A stretch of 57,970 nucleotides of DNA from positions 529,485-587,454 of the forward strand of contig KZ111160.1 of assembly GCA_002077045.2 (NCBI GenBank), read 5' to 3'. The stretch is from Rachicladosporium sp. CCFEE 5018. Its lineage: Eukaryota > Ascomycota > Dothideomycetes > Cladosporiales > Cladosporiaceae. A program made the translations under genes and the position numbers. The notes under the pieces are model-generated. The model ran no database searches. It saw nothing but the letters and a program-made list of their open reading frames with translations, and was not told the DNA's origin. Shown one piece after another: positions 9,142-20,384 of the stretch (its first letter is position 1; every line of letters begins with the position of its first letter).

Positions 9142-11600
9142 TTATGGCAGACTCAGCCAAAGCTTAAGCATCTTGGGGTAGTTCGGCGTTCCCAAGCCCG
9201 TAACAGGATCCTGCATTGTGATGGTCAGCGACATTCACCTAAATTCCTTGCGTCCACCAGGAGACTCACCCATCCGCTGACTGCGTCAAACCCGTTAGTG
9301 CCACAACCGGGATTGCTCCCGTTCTTGATATCTTGCAGGATATACGGATGGCTGTACAAAGTGTGATTGATGAAGCCCAATGGCCCTTTGCCGATCTTCA
9401 ATCGCTCCTCGACGATTCGGTTGATCAGGGCCGCGAAGATAGGAGAGGACGCTGAAGTACCGCCTGAAAGACCAAATCGCCCTGCAACGTAGACGGCGAT
9501 ATTGTCGCCGTTGGCTGCGACATCGGGAATGCCTGTGCAGAAGCATGTCAGCGAGTGATGTCAGGGGGCTTCTCAGAGGATGTTTGATCGCTCTTGCGCA
9601 ATTATCAAGGCAGCTGCGACAACGTAAATGCTAGCACCCTGTCGCAGAGAGGTGTTACTCGGAGCGCAGAAACGTGGCGATTTCCTTGCGTTCCTCACAG
9701 GTGAAGTAGTAGCATTTCATTGACACAGCGAAGGCCAAAGAATGCATAAGGGCGTCTGGACATCCAGAGAGGTCAGGAATAAGAATTGACTTACCTCGTC
9801 CATTACGATTGTACAGCCCAACGCTGTTGTTATACTGTCCATTGTAGTAGTACGGGTACGGAGGGTTGTGCTCGCGGAAGTACGTGTTCACAGCAGACTG
9901 CTGGTAGTCCGGGGTTGTGAAGATGTTCGAGAAGCCACCGCCTGACGAGTAAGCACTGCGGTACGGGGCACCCGCGAGATCGTTGGCTGCGCTTTCAGGG
10001 TCGTAAACTGTCTTGCCTGTACCAGTCGTCAGTAAATCGCTCACTCTTGGTTTCAAAATCACGTCCTCGTGAAAGCGGCATCATCGCAGTCGGTGCCACC
10101 GCGCACAGCTTCACCAACCACGCTTCCACTCCCAAGTGCTTCATGATTGGCTCATCACTCACCTGGGTAAACCTTAGTCGCTCCCACATTAGTCAAATAC
10201 GGACACGAGTTCGGCTGCGTCGGCGAGAACACCGTCCCGTTCCTCAGACATCCGTTCGGGGCGCCATCACCTCTCAGCCCGCCGACACCGGTATCTCCGC
10301 TAGCAACGAAGATCGACGTTCCCATCAGCCCAAGTTTTAGGAACTCGTTGCACTGCCTTTTTTGATAATAAGCAGGCAAGTCTTGCTCCTGCTCGCCGTA
10401 GGAGATGGAGATGACGTTAGTAGGCTTGTAGACACCGCATTGTAGCGGTCCCATGTAGCCGTTCGGATCAGGGTAGGTCGGGTCAAGGACTGGGTCATTG
10501 CCGGTCTCGCCGTAGGCGGAGTAAGTGCAGTACGATCCGTCGATCGCGTCAAGGAAGGTGTTGAAGATGCCGCCCGTTGTACCGTTACCACCCTCAGCGT
10601 AATACAGATCGTCCGACTGATAGAGCGTGATATTTTGTGGGTAGACAATGGGAAACGCTAACTCAAAGTCCAGATTGCTCTCGCCACCAGCATCTGACAA
10701 GTTCGTTACAGGCGCCATACCTCCATCTATGGAATCCAGGATCGGGTGAGTGCCATTGGGGATGTAGCGCGTGAAGTTCGTGAAGAAGGAGTTCAGGTCT
10801 TGTTGGGCGTAGAAGTCGCCTTCCTCGAAAATGCCCAGGCTGTTGCTCTTGGAGACTTTGGCATGCGGATCCGGGGCATCGAAGTGGTACAGAGCCCGAA
10901 GACAGGCTGGTGTGATAGCAATATCGCAAGTAGCTAGCTCGGTGTTGTTATGTGGCATCTTTGGGGTCGGATGCCACTTGGGCGGTTGTCCGCCCCACGG
11001 CTTGCCTTTGCCTGGCTTGCCGAAGCCTCGCTTGACTTTCGACGCACGCGACTCGATGTTCATCATAGTTCCCTTAACGCCAGGAGTAATGTAGTCGACG
11101 TGCTGCTGCACATGCTTGGGCAAGTGATACTCATTGCAGTGAACAAGCGAGCGGTCATCCTGCTCCACGTGATAGAACTCAGTGTGAAGCAGTGCTTCTG
11201 CCTCGGCTACTGTTGCATCAAAAGCGTACCATGCCTTATTGTCCGTCAACTTGAGACGCGACTTGTCGATGATCGTCGATAGCCATTCCGCAACAGTGTC
11301 GGTTGTCTCCTTTGTCGGCTTGAAAGCCTCCAGAACGTTGTCTTCAGTCCAGTGCTTGCCAAACTTTTCGGATCCCGGGTGGGAAACGTCCATCAACCAG
11401 TTGTGAGCATTCTGTGCAGCATTCTCGTTGTGCTTCAGACCAATACGCATCGGCAGTCGGACATCAGATAACGGATCCAAGCGTTTAGCGAGAGAATGGG
11501 GCGCGTCTCGTCGTTCGTGTAGAGCGTGAGATTCGGGTATCGCTCTCGAAGAGCCGAGCCCAATGGGCGTAGCCAGAGCCAACAACGACGAAATACGCAT
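9142..11600 (-). CDS. secreted sedolisin (S53 family, tripeptidyl-peptidase-like acid serine protease)
   Basis: Four exons on the minus strand: 10163-11600, 9795-10016, 9270-9532 and 9142-9210 (663 aa). Introns are 146, 262 and 59 nt, all GT-AG, and every junction restores conserved family sequence: VYPG/KTVYDPESA, NGRG/IPDVAANG and AVSGW/DPVTGLGTPNYP. A signal peptide (about 1-19) is followed by a pro-kumamolisin domain (about 30-190) and then the S53 fold. The catalytic Glu and Asp lie in GGESNLDFEL (about 305-312), the oxyanion Asp in ASGDTG (about 434), the nucleophile in GGTSASSP (about 579), and the calcium site near GWDPVTG. It is expected to be autoprocessed and active at acid pH outside the cell. 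It could be an endo-acting sedolisin or a tripeptidyl-peptidase, since sequence alone does not separate them. Confidence 0.92.
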
Positions 11601-12119
11601 GCTTAAGAATACTGTGCGAGATCTTTTGAATCCGAAGAGAGAGCGCAGACAGCAAGAGAGGTACTTATACCTCGCAGCAAACTATCGTACCTTACTTTCG
11701 TTGGCACCTGGGTGCTACTGCATGCCTTCCTAGTCAGGCACGCGATGCGATGTGAGCTTACCGCATGAGGCTATTGAGGTCGCGTGAAGCATGATTGTGA
11801 GTGATGAACAGCGGGGTGAGTGATGATGTCGATGGCATGGGGTTGGAAGTCAGTGCTGCTAGAGTAAATGATAAGGCAGTCACGCTAGGTCGGATCAGGA
11901 AGGTTAAGCTACGACAAGCTTGCTCGAGGGGTGCTTGTTCGAGGACGCCTCGATACAGAGATTGGCGCAAAGCAGGCGCGACTGTCATTCTGGCATGATG
12001 TCTATAAGCCCTGGTGCCGGCCGGGGTGTATCAACGTACAAGCATCGCGATATCAAGAGAGTGAGATGCTGAGTAGGCCTGGGGGTAGGAATGACATTCT
12101 GGTCCTGACGATAATTCCA
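11601..12119. other. 519-bp stretch upstream of the sedolisin gene
   Basis: Holds the sedolisin promoter and the 3' UTR of the aldolase. A TATA-like TATACC-type stretch lies in the first 100 bp upstream of the sedolisin start. No gene is supported. Confidence 0.35.
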
Positions 12120-13191
12120 TTATTCGCGCTCCGCATCATCGAGATCTGCAACATATCCGCCATCATCTCCTTCCTCGTCTTCCTCTACCTCCAAGATCTC
12201 GTTGCGGTACAGGCCCTCCACTTCCACTTCTCTACACCAACCTCCCCAAGCCCTCTCCACGCTTCCTTCCAGACTCGCCCATGCCTCCTTTCCCTCTCTG
12301 TCGTTCAGGTACTTGACCTCCTCCCTTTTCGCTGGTCCCTTCTCCGCTTCGCCAGCGCCGAACCTCTCACCTTACGAAGCCGAGGTTAAAGCTGCCCTGC
12401 ATCAGCGCTGCCTGCGCTTGGATCTTGGCATTGACGCATGTGTATACTGCCTTGAACACGGCGTCCTCGATGCCTTTGCCGACAGCTGTGAAGCCATGAC
12501 CGCGCATCAGGATTACTGAGCTCGACGGATAGGGAGTAGCGGGCGTGGCTGACGAGGTGATGTAGTTCTTGATCATCGAAGTTGTCTTGGAGACTAGAGT
12601 GTTCGGATGCAGGCCTGTAGCCAGAGTTGCGCCAAGGTGTGAAGAGGTCACTAGCAAGGTATGCGCGTCTGAGGACGACTTGTAGTGTAAAGAAATATCA
12701 TAGACAGGGGCTTGAGGTGAAAGGAATGAGGCCATATGGTAGACCGGTCGCAGCTAGGAAACACTGTAAGGAAAACTAAGTCCAAATTACAAGTGCAATC
12801 AAAGACTCACGGGTATGCTCGTGATCGAGAAGGGTATCACAGCTTCGCTATGCGAGTGCACGACGCTGTTCACCTCGGCATACTTCTTGTAGACCTCGCT
12901 GTGGATGAATCTCTCCACGTAGGCTTTCGGTGCATCTTTGTTGACGGGGCTTCCATCCTCGACAAGGTACTCTTCGATATCCTCGCGACTGGCTACTAGA
13001 GCGGGCGCGAGCGATCTGGACAGGAAGAACTTGGCCGGATCCTGCGCATTCCTAACTGAAATATGACCGAAGCCATCCAGGACGTGTTGTTGATGGAGGA
13101 TATGATTCGCAGTGATGAGATCGCAGAAGAGGGAGAGTGGGACCGGCGTGGATGCTTTGAGAAGCGCTGCTTGGGGCGTTGATCTGGGCAT
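12120..13191 (-). CDS. class II aldolase/adducin-domain protein, with C-terminus in a shifted frame
   Basis: Exon 1 is 12811-13191 and exon 2 runs from 12753 down; the 57-nt intron (GTGAGT...CCTAG) restores SIP/LRPVYHM. Metal-binding histidines appear in VHSHSEAVIPF and RGHGFTAVG, as in L-fuculose-phosphate aldolase relatives. The exon 2 frame stops at TGA 12369-12367. The next frame from about 12340 to TAA 12120 encodes the C-terminal part typical of fungal members (VKYLNDRE, AWGGWCREVEVEGLYRNEI). The best join is a 46-nt intron at 12325-12370 (donor AG/GTGAGA, acceptor GAAAAG), giving 322 aa. A 55-nt intron from GTAAGG to GGGAG, or a genuine frameshift, are alternatives. The substrate is unknown. 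It is divergent from YVC1. Confidence 0.8.
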
Positions 13192-13503
13192 GACCGGTCG
13201 ACAGAAGAAGATAGATGAGAGGACTTACACTGACGATAGCTACGAGTGGTATACTAATGTGGCTTAGAGGGAGAATTCCACACTGCTGGCACGTTACCAT
13301 GGAGTGGTGGGGCTGACGGCAAGGAGGAGTTGGTGTCATGCCAAGAATATCGCGGCCATGATCGATGCAACGCGTGCAGAAGGAGTCGCTCAGGTTCAGA
13401 TTGTGGATGGAGGGGATCTACGTGTAGTACCCCAGTAGCTTCAATCAATTGCGCTTTGCTTTTGCCCTGACGAGCTTCGACATCGATCGGTGTTGAACAT
13501 GCC
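13192..13503. promoter_or_regulatory. divergent aldolase/YVC1 promoter region
   Basis: 312 bp between two divergent start codons, so it must hold both promoters. No specific element was identified. Confidence 0.45.
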
Positions 13504-16014
13504 TTGAAGAGATCTACAATTGGGGAATTCAAGTGCGACGCGATGTCACAACCAACCAGTCCATGGCGGCTTCCAGGCATCATGGAGAATGGCCGCCACG
13601 CCTCAGAAGCTTCAGTCGCAGAGTCTATTGCGACAGCCAATTCAGGACGACGGCGCGAATCTGTCGAAAGTGCACACGTAGAGGTCGCAGAGCCGCAGCG
13701 TCCAACGCTCTTCCGGAAGCAGACGCTTCGCGGGCAAAGCCACAGAAGCATCAGTGAGGCATTGCGGTTGGCAAGATCGCGAGAGGAGCAAGAGACTTTG
13801 CTTGGAGAGGAAGAGCAAGCAGATGATGATGGCTGTTATCCTCCAAGGAGGGACGATCGACCGCGAGTAGAAAATCCGCACGGGCGATTGCCTGTTTACA
13901 CTACGATTCATCGGATCAGACAGCTGATTATAGCGAGTATTGGTGGGCATCTTCAACAGAACCCCTGGGTTTGCTCATATACACTGGCTGATAGCGTGCT
14001 ATGTAGATGATCCGTATTCTACTGAGCAGCTGAAGAGCCCTCGCATGAACATTTCTGTCATCAGGCCCCTTGTTGACCATCTGTACGATCCCGACGATGT
14101 ATCGGTTGTATACTGCCTGTTGGTCAATCGCGTACAGTTCTTACGGGAGCAGAGCTATCAGGCTCACCATCAGACCGTGAATAATACTCGCGCGACGGTG
14201 TGCGAGCTGATCGCAGCCCGAGTGCTCAGGCGACTCGATGAAGACCACGAAGGCCGCCAGGGCCTGCTTTTGCTGGCCAATGTACTCGTCGCCGGCTTTG
14301 AGCCCTTCCAAAATGCTCCACCCGAGGTGACAAGAGGCCATCAAATACATCTACATTGGACCATCCGCGATCACTTCTGGCGACCCGACTCGGAAAGAAT
14401 GCTTACTGCTTTGGAGGTGGCCATTGTGACAGAGTCGAAGAGCTTCCTGAGCACGTCCGCATGCCAAAAAATCGTTGATGCTGTGTACCGTGGCAGGATC
14501 ACATACACACCTACTTCATTCATCGACATATTGCCAGACCACTACAAGAACCGCGGTATCTCGCTGTACGATCCACGCAAAGCACCGCTGTTGAATCAGT
14601 ACCGCCTGATTGTCCCTCGCATTCGCAATATCATCGAAGGGGTCCAATTCGCCGTGCTCCTCGTTCTTTACGTTTTGGTCATGGTCAACAAGGCCAACAG
14701 CTACGGCCCCGACCACCTCCGCTTCACCATGTACGAGCTCGTCTTCATCGTCTACGCAATGGGCTGGGTTCTCGACGAAGTCGCATCAGTGTTCGAGCAT
14801 GGCTGGACCGTGCATACAGAAAGTATGTACACCTCTTGCATTGCATTACTGCAGACTTGACTAACAATGTGCTTGACCTTTGGGCCTTCCTAGATCTCGC
14901 GTTCTGTCTAATTTTCTGGACGTACTTTGGGATCCGTATGCACGGTCTAGCCACGAACGATGGCAGCATTTCGAAGCTTGCACTAGATGTGCTTGCCCTG
15001 GGCGCACCAGTACTCCTCCCCCGGATGGCCTTCTGCATCATGCCGGAGAACATGCTGTTCATCTCACTTCGTGCGATGATGGCCGATTTTACGTTTCTTA
15101 CGCTGTTAGCAGCTTGGTGTTTCGGCGGATTCCTTTTCGCGATGCGTTGGCTAAGCGAATCGCAAGATGGTTCGAATGCTCACCACCCTCTTACGATCGC
15201 CAAGTGGATGCTATGGATCTGGTTTGGTCTCGATGGAACAGGCGTGCAGCGCTCGGTCGAAATGCACTGGCTGTTGGGTCCAACTCTGATGATCACGTTT
15301 GCTTTCCTTGGCAATACTTTGTTTCTCACCATCCTCGTAGCGATGCTGAGCAATACTTACATGATGCTCGCGCAGAACGCCACAGCAGAGATCCAATTCC
15401 GGCGCGCGGTTCTGACATTCGAAGGTGTCAAATCTGATGCGCTGTTTGCTTACCGGCCGCCCTTCAACGTTCTCGCACTATTTGTGTTACTCCCGCTGAA
15501 GCTGGCCGTCAGTGATCGCTGGTTCCACAAGATCAACGTCACAGCTGTGCGTGTGCTGAACGCGCCGATACTGCTGCTCATATCGCTACACGACCGCCGA
15601 TACCTCTGGAATCGCTCCCGTTATCTCGCACCACCAAGAAAACACACTTGGCTCACGATATGGGAGCGGTTTGGCGCCCATGGAGACTTACAAGCTGTCT
15701 TCGAAGCTGAGCCACCGCAGTCCGTGCTGGACGAGATGGACGATGTGGATGAGGTGCTCGGTGCGAATGACTATGATGCACCCGGTGGTTATGTGGATGC
15801 ATTGAAGCGACGACGAGGGAGCCGCAGCGTGTATAGTGGCATCGAGGGCAATGGCAATGGTGCGTGGAGCAGGAGCATGAGCCGAGCTGGCACAGGCTTT
15901 GGGCGGGAGGTGAGTCAGGGTGGTATGAGGCGGCGAAGTACGAGGGACTTCGAGACTGGAAGCACGACGGCTGTGGGAGAGGACTTCACGTTGCCTAGCG
16001 CAGATGCGACATAG
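13504..16014 (+). CDS. YVC1: TRP-like vacuolar cation channel, Yvc1 family
   Basis: Three exons, 13504-13942, 14007-14822 and 14894-16014, give 791 aa. Introns of 64 and 71 nt end GTAG and CCTAG, and the second has a CTAAC branch site. An N-terminal cytosolic helical region precedes a membrane domain from about residue 354. Hydrophobic segments include VQFAVLLVLYVLVMV, YELVFIVYAMGWVL, LAFCLIFWTYFGI, LTLLAAWCFGGFLFAM, a pore-like WMLWIWFGLDGTG, and a last helix FLGNTLFLTILVAMLSNTY followed by a TRP-box-like region. Yvc1 releases calcium from the vacuole in response to hyperosmotic shock. The C-terminal tail is S/R-rich, not acidic. The start could instead be the ATG at 13543 (MSQPTSP). The stop lies 33 bp from the stop of the convergent next gene. 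Confidence 0.88.
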
Positions 16015-16047
16015 CCATGTCTTACAATCTGTTTTCTATGTACAGCT

Positions 16048-17128
16048 TCACGCTGCACTGCAATGGGCTTCATTCCCACTTTCGAGTGTAGTGCAGCCTC
16101 CATTACCCAATGCTAGCACCTTACCAGCGATCCTTCCAGCTTCCAGCTTCGCCTCTATGTCCGCTGCCGAGTGCCTCTTAGTAGTAAGCCACTTGACAGA
16201 CCAGCCGGAATTTTCCTTCTCCCCATCGTGTGAAGAGATCCAATATCGTGCCGCGACCTCTTTCATCAGCTCGAGACCTCCAGACGCGCCTGCGATCACC
16301 TTTCCACCTAAAAATGGCAGATTTATCTCCTCAGTCAGCGAGTGAAAGAGCGCCGTGAGAGGCGGCTCACGCCCGGTCCGTTGCAGTACGTGTGTGAGCC
16401 ACGGCTGCACGCAGGCAGGCGCCACGCCGTGTGGTGTATAGAGCAGGGAAATGGTATGGACTGGACAATGCCACGGTTCATCGTCCTTGCTGATCGTAGC
16501 GCCTGTTCGGCAGCCGGGTGGGCGGTACGTGATACCTAGGGCGTTGTGGAGACCAGTAATGTCGGACCTGGTAGGCATGTGGGCTATCGTAATTTCTCCG
16601 GGTAAACTAGTTGGATCTGACGCTGGCAGAGATACACGATGAAGAGTCGCTTCCATCTGCTTCGCAGCGAAAGCTGGCAAGGCTGTGATGTCCTTAGACT
16701 CGAAATGCTGCCATGACTTGATCTTCTTTGCCGCCGCAGCGGTAGCCAGGATCTTCACATGCTTGTCTCTAGGTAGTGAGCATAGAGTCTGCCCTATCAG
16801 AAGGTATTCTTCTTAGCGATTGAGTCGTCGGATCACGGAGTTGTGGGAGCTACTGACTGTGGCAATGGTCTGGCTTGTCTTGGCTGATCAAAATCAGGTT
16901 GACATCTTCCTTGAGATCTGCAAGAGACGCCGTCGCGGGCTCTAGTGTGTGCTGTGACTTCTGGAAGCCAGGATGCAGATACGAGCACTCGCCCACCAGC
17001 CAAGGGTCGATCAGGACTGTGAAGACAGTATCGTGGGATGTCCCAATCGGCGGACCTGACGACTTCGGCGCCCCGAACTTCCATAAGAAAGTGGAGTCCG
17101 CGTTGAGCTGTCGCACTTCGACAGACAT
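16048..17128 (-). CDS. metallo-beta-lactamase-fold protein (fungal, UlaG-like)
   Basis: Two exons, 16858-17128 and 16048-16793, encode 338 aa. The 64-nt intron (GTCAGT...TGATAG) splits the key motif, and splicing gives PDHCH/RQTLCSLP followed by HVKILATAAAAKKI, which is the arrangement of fungal beta-lactamase-like hydrolases. The first metal-site motif reads SQDKPDHCH, so the first histidine of the classic HxHxDH is a glutamine. The same kind of motif is usual in this fungal subgroup. Other features are LIDPWLVG near the N-terminus and a late SLLYTPHGVAP. Substrate and metal content are unknown. It is divergent from the HNH-domain gene. Confidence 0.7.
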
Positions 17129-17719
17129 CGCTCAGACTGCTGCTCGAGCTTGTGGAGCTGTATGTGTCATGATTGAGCGCACGTGGTGAGGAGCCTCGAT
17201 ATAGAAGTGGAACGTAAGATTGATGTTGTAAGAGAAGATCGCCATACCTGCTCTGGACTACCTAGATTCGATACACAAGACTAACTATCGAGAGGTCTCC
17301 ACACGGCAGCAACGTGCTGGGGTGGTGCATGAGGTGGCAGCAGGTGGCTAGTCGTGACGAGGCTATACCACGTTGCTGGACATTTGATCAGCCATGCTAC
17401 AGAGGATCACTCGTACAGATTCTGTGTGTATTCGACGACCAAAACTAACAAATTGGGAATGAATTGCATGGAGTGGACGTCCACTGGGAATTCCCTCGTG
17501 GTTCCATCCTGTGCGAAGGAGAGGCAGCTGCAGCCGAGAGCGAGAGCTTGATTCCTCGTCATCGTTTCGATCGATTTCGAGAAGTAGTGATGCCGTTAAG
17601 CTCTAGTCTGCGTTGTCTCAAGCAAGTCACCGATGATCGCTGCTTTGCAGCATGAGAAAGGGTCAAGAGAAAGCAGAATGCTTGCGCAGTTGTAGAGCGC
17701 AACATCGTCTGCACCCGCC
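17129..17719. promoter_or_regulatory. divergent promoter region, beta-lactamase-fold and HNH genes
   Basis: 591 bp between two divergent starts. The minus-strand frame at 17596-17937 overlaps the HNH gene's first exon antisense and is not supported. Confidence 0.4.
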
Positions 17720-18543
17720 ATGATCGTTGAGGCTGAGAGGGACAATTTCGAAGTCTTTCGCGACTGCCTATCAACTCCATTGATCGACAGACTCGCGCCA
17801 CGACCAGCGACGAGACGACGCCTGAAAGGCCGCAAGAACGAGATCAAGCCGGTCGTGCAAGACACTGGTGATGACACCAGTGCTGCTGAACTGAGCGACT
17901 TCATCAAGGTGTGATCTATTTCAGTGATACTCTCCATTGCTACGGATCTTAAGCTGAGACTCCGAAGTACATTGCTGAAGAGATCTTCACGAATCTACCA
18001 ACAGAGCTTCGTAGCTTGTCCTATGCCGCGATACAGAACGATGTACCCCTTGTGGACCGATACGCCACGCCTCTTGTTGGAGCTCAGCTGGATGCTGTAC
18101 TAGAGCCATTGCCCAACAGCGTTGTCGAATCGCTCACATCTTACTCTCTTCTCGCGGATCCCTCAGATCTCCCGAATTTTCTGTCTCCAGTCTTATCCAT
18201 CTACATTGCTACGACCATTTCACCGCCGCCCGAGTACACGCCGTCGCTCACAGCGTCCCGGCCCTCCGGATGCGAGATCTGCGCCCGAGAGCAGCTGCCT
18301 CTGACCTACCACCATCTCATTCCACGCGAGATACACGCGAAGGCCGTAAAGCGAGGATGGCACGCCGAGTGGGAGCTGAACAAGGTGGCGTGGCTTTGTA
18401 GGCAGTGTCATAGCTTTTGCCATAAGATTGCTACCAATGAGGAGTTGGCCAAGGAACTTTTCAGCATCGAGTTGCTTCTGGAGAGGGAGGATGTGAGGAA
18501 GTGGGCTATGTGGGTTCGGAGGGTCAGGTGGAAAGCAAGGTGA
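17720..18543 (+). CDS. HNH-nuclease-like zinc-binding protein, conserved in fungi
   Basis: Two exons, 17720-17908 and 17959-18543 (257 aa). The 50-nt intron (GTGTGA...CTGAG) is phase 0 and joins DFIK to TPKYIAEEIF. The C-terminal half carries a Cys4/HNH-like module: CEIC, then LTYHHLIPREIHAKAVKRGW, then CRQCHSFCHK, ending VRRVRWKAR. The HH, N (ELNKVAW) and H positions match the beta-beta-alpha metal nuclease fold. Proteins with this ending occur widely in filamentous fungi, but their role is not known to me. Whether it cuts DNA is not shown; the domain could be purely structural. The second exon alone lacks an ATG, which supports the upstream exon. Confidence 0.78.
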
Positions 18544-20384
18544 CGAGTGAGTAAGCGTAGGAAATCTAGAGCTGCTACTTTGATGCCGTGTTCTCCTCAG
18601 CTCGAAGGTGCTGAAGCAAGATTGACGCATAGGTGGCTGTGCGGTTTCCAATGTAACCTCTGGGAGCGGTCGAAACTCTCCACGCGGATATAGCGACTAG
18701 CTGCGATTGCAGTGTACAGTGATGCTCTGTGTCCGCGCTGGCGTGTCACATCGGCTGGCCTTTCACTTAGAGGTCTAGTCGCAAAATGCTCCGCCTCCTC
18801 GAGATTGGACCATAAGTGAATCTGCAGCCCTACGAGAGGAGCATGTAGCTCAGCCTTAGTGACCGCTTTTGACGCGGGATGGAAGTTAAGAATGTGGCTG
18901 CATGCTGGTTGCGAGAGCTCCAGAGCTCAGCCCTACGAGTCAGTACGGCTGATCATGGCTTCGCTTGGGTTGACAAGCTGGGGAAGATCGACACATGGGA
19001 ATTGATCGCTTCGAGGATGTGAGCTTCGGTCCAGATACGCGACTTCTTGCAATTAACGTGCTCTGATACCTGGTAACTCGAATGAGGAGCGATTGGACGA
19101 CTCACCGCAAATCGTCCAGTCTGCCAGGGTTAGGCGTTGACTTCACGCCATGTGGCACGGCCGCACCTTTCTGCAGGCCCGAACTTTGCCGTTGCTTGCC
19201 GGAGGAAATTCCTGTCGAAATCTACGCGAGTGAACGCAATAGACAGCAAGCGAGGGTGGATCCTGCAGCATGGTCATAGCCCACGCGATGAATGCATGCT
19301 TCCGCTGCCATGTGTAGCCACCAGCGCAAGCCACGAAACTGCTGTCGGCGACATGTTGTGGCTTTGCTATGCCCAAGATCGTTGGATCAGGCAATCATAA
19401 TGTGCTGGCACGTTACAGTAGACCAATCGAGATTCACGACACCTGATGCAACAGCTTCTTCCCGCTGCAGCATTTCGAGAGCCAATGCTGATTGCAGAGC
19501 GACCACCTCTGGAGCTCGTCGAAGCCACGTGTGGGTGATAGGGCTGCATACCGCTGCATACCCGCTGCATACGCGAGACGCCCTCCGCTTCGGAGCTGCC
19601 GCGAAGCATGCGAAGTCAAAGGTCAGGGATATCGCGACAGGCAAAGAGACAGGGCAGCTCTTGTGGTATACTGGGGCAGATCATCGATCATGGGCGTCGC
19701 TAAAGCAACGCCTTGAGGTGCTGTTCGCTGCGCACGGCAATGTTCGGATAGGTGATAGCATGTCTTGTTGTATACACAGTGCGTCCTTGGACTCGAGTTC
19801 ACCGCCTGACTGAGCGTGATGATGCCGTCGACAGACGCTGAGCGATCGACTCATCGCTCGACTTCACTACCGTGTCAATGTGGAAGCATTCGGCAGTTCA
19901 TGTAGATCTGTATCTCGCACAGACGAGCAGTGAATCCCTGAAGATTACGCACGGACAAAATCTGTAAAAGCTTGCCGCCGCGGGGCATGTGTATGCGCGT
20001 CTCACGTTCTTTGCTGAGCCTCTTGTCACTGGTACCACCCTAGCGACATCGAAGTCGACATACTACTCGGCTACCGATCGCAGCAAGGGCCACCTACTAC
20101 AGGTACCGCATGAACCTTTGGTGCACCATCCCGTCTGTACCGCTGCAGCAGCATTGTATCCCGCGAGCTAAGCCTCTGCGCCATCCCCTACAACATACCT
20201 ACGCTACCCCGAATACCACGCTACCTGCAGGGAAGCTCTCGTAGACCGTATATCTTCGCGGCATCTCCTGAGTTGAGCAACGATCTGCACTCCCGACTTA
20301 AGTGCTCCAGCCTCAGGCCTTGGACACCGGGCACACTAACCTAGCTAGCAAAATACCTCCGAGGATCGCTGGAGCTGGGCAAAC
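18544..20384. other. 1.84-kb gene-poor stretch
   Basis: The longest unexplained single-copy interval. Plus- and minus-strand frames up to 173 codons overlap each other and show no domain or splice-supported extension. Around 19,543-19,573 there is a three-fold imperfect 10-nt repeat of GCTGCATACC. The last few hundred bases must contain the metacaspase promoter. No tRNA cloverleaf was recognised. Confidence 0.4.

Noticed and set aside
19543..19573. Three-fold 10-nt repeat as a CRISPR-like or mini-satellite array
   Set aside because: Too short, no spacers, and the genome is eukaryotic.
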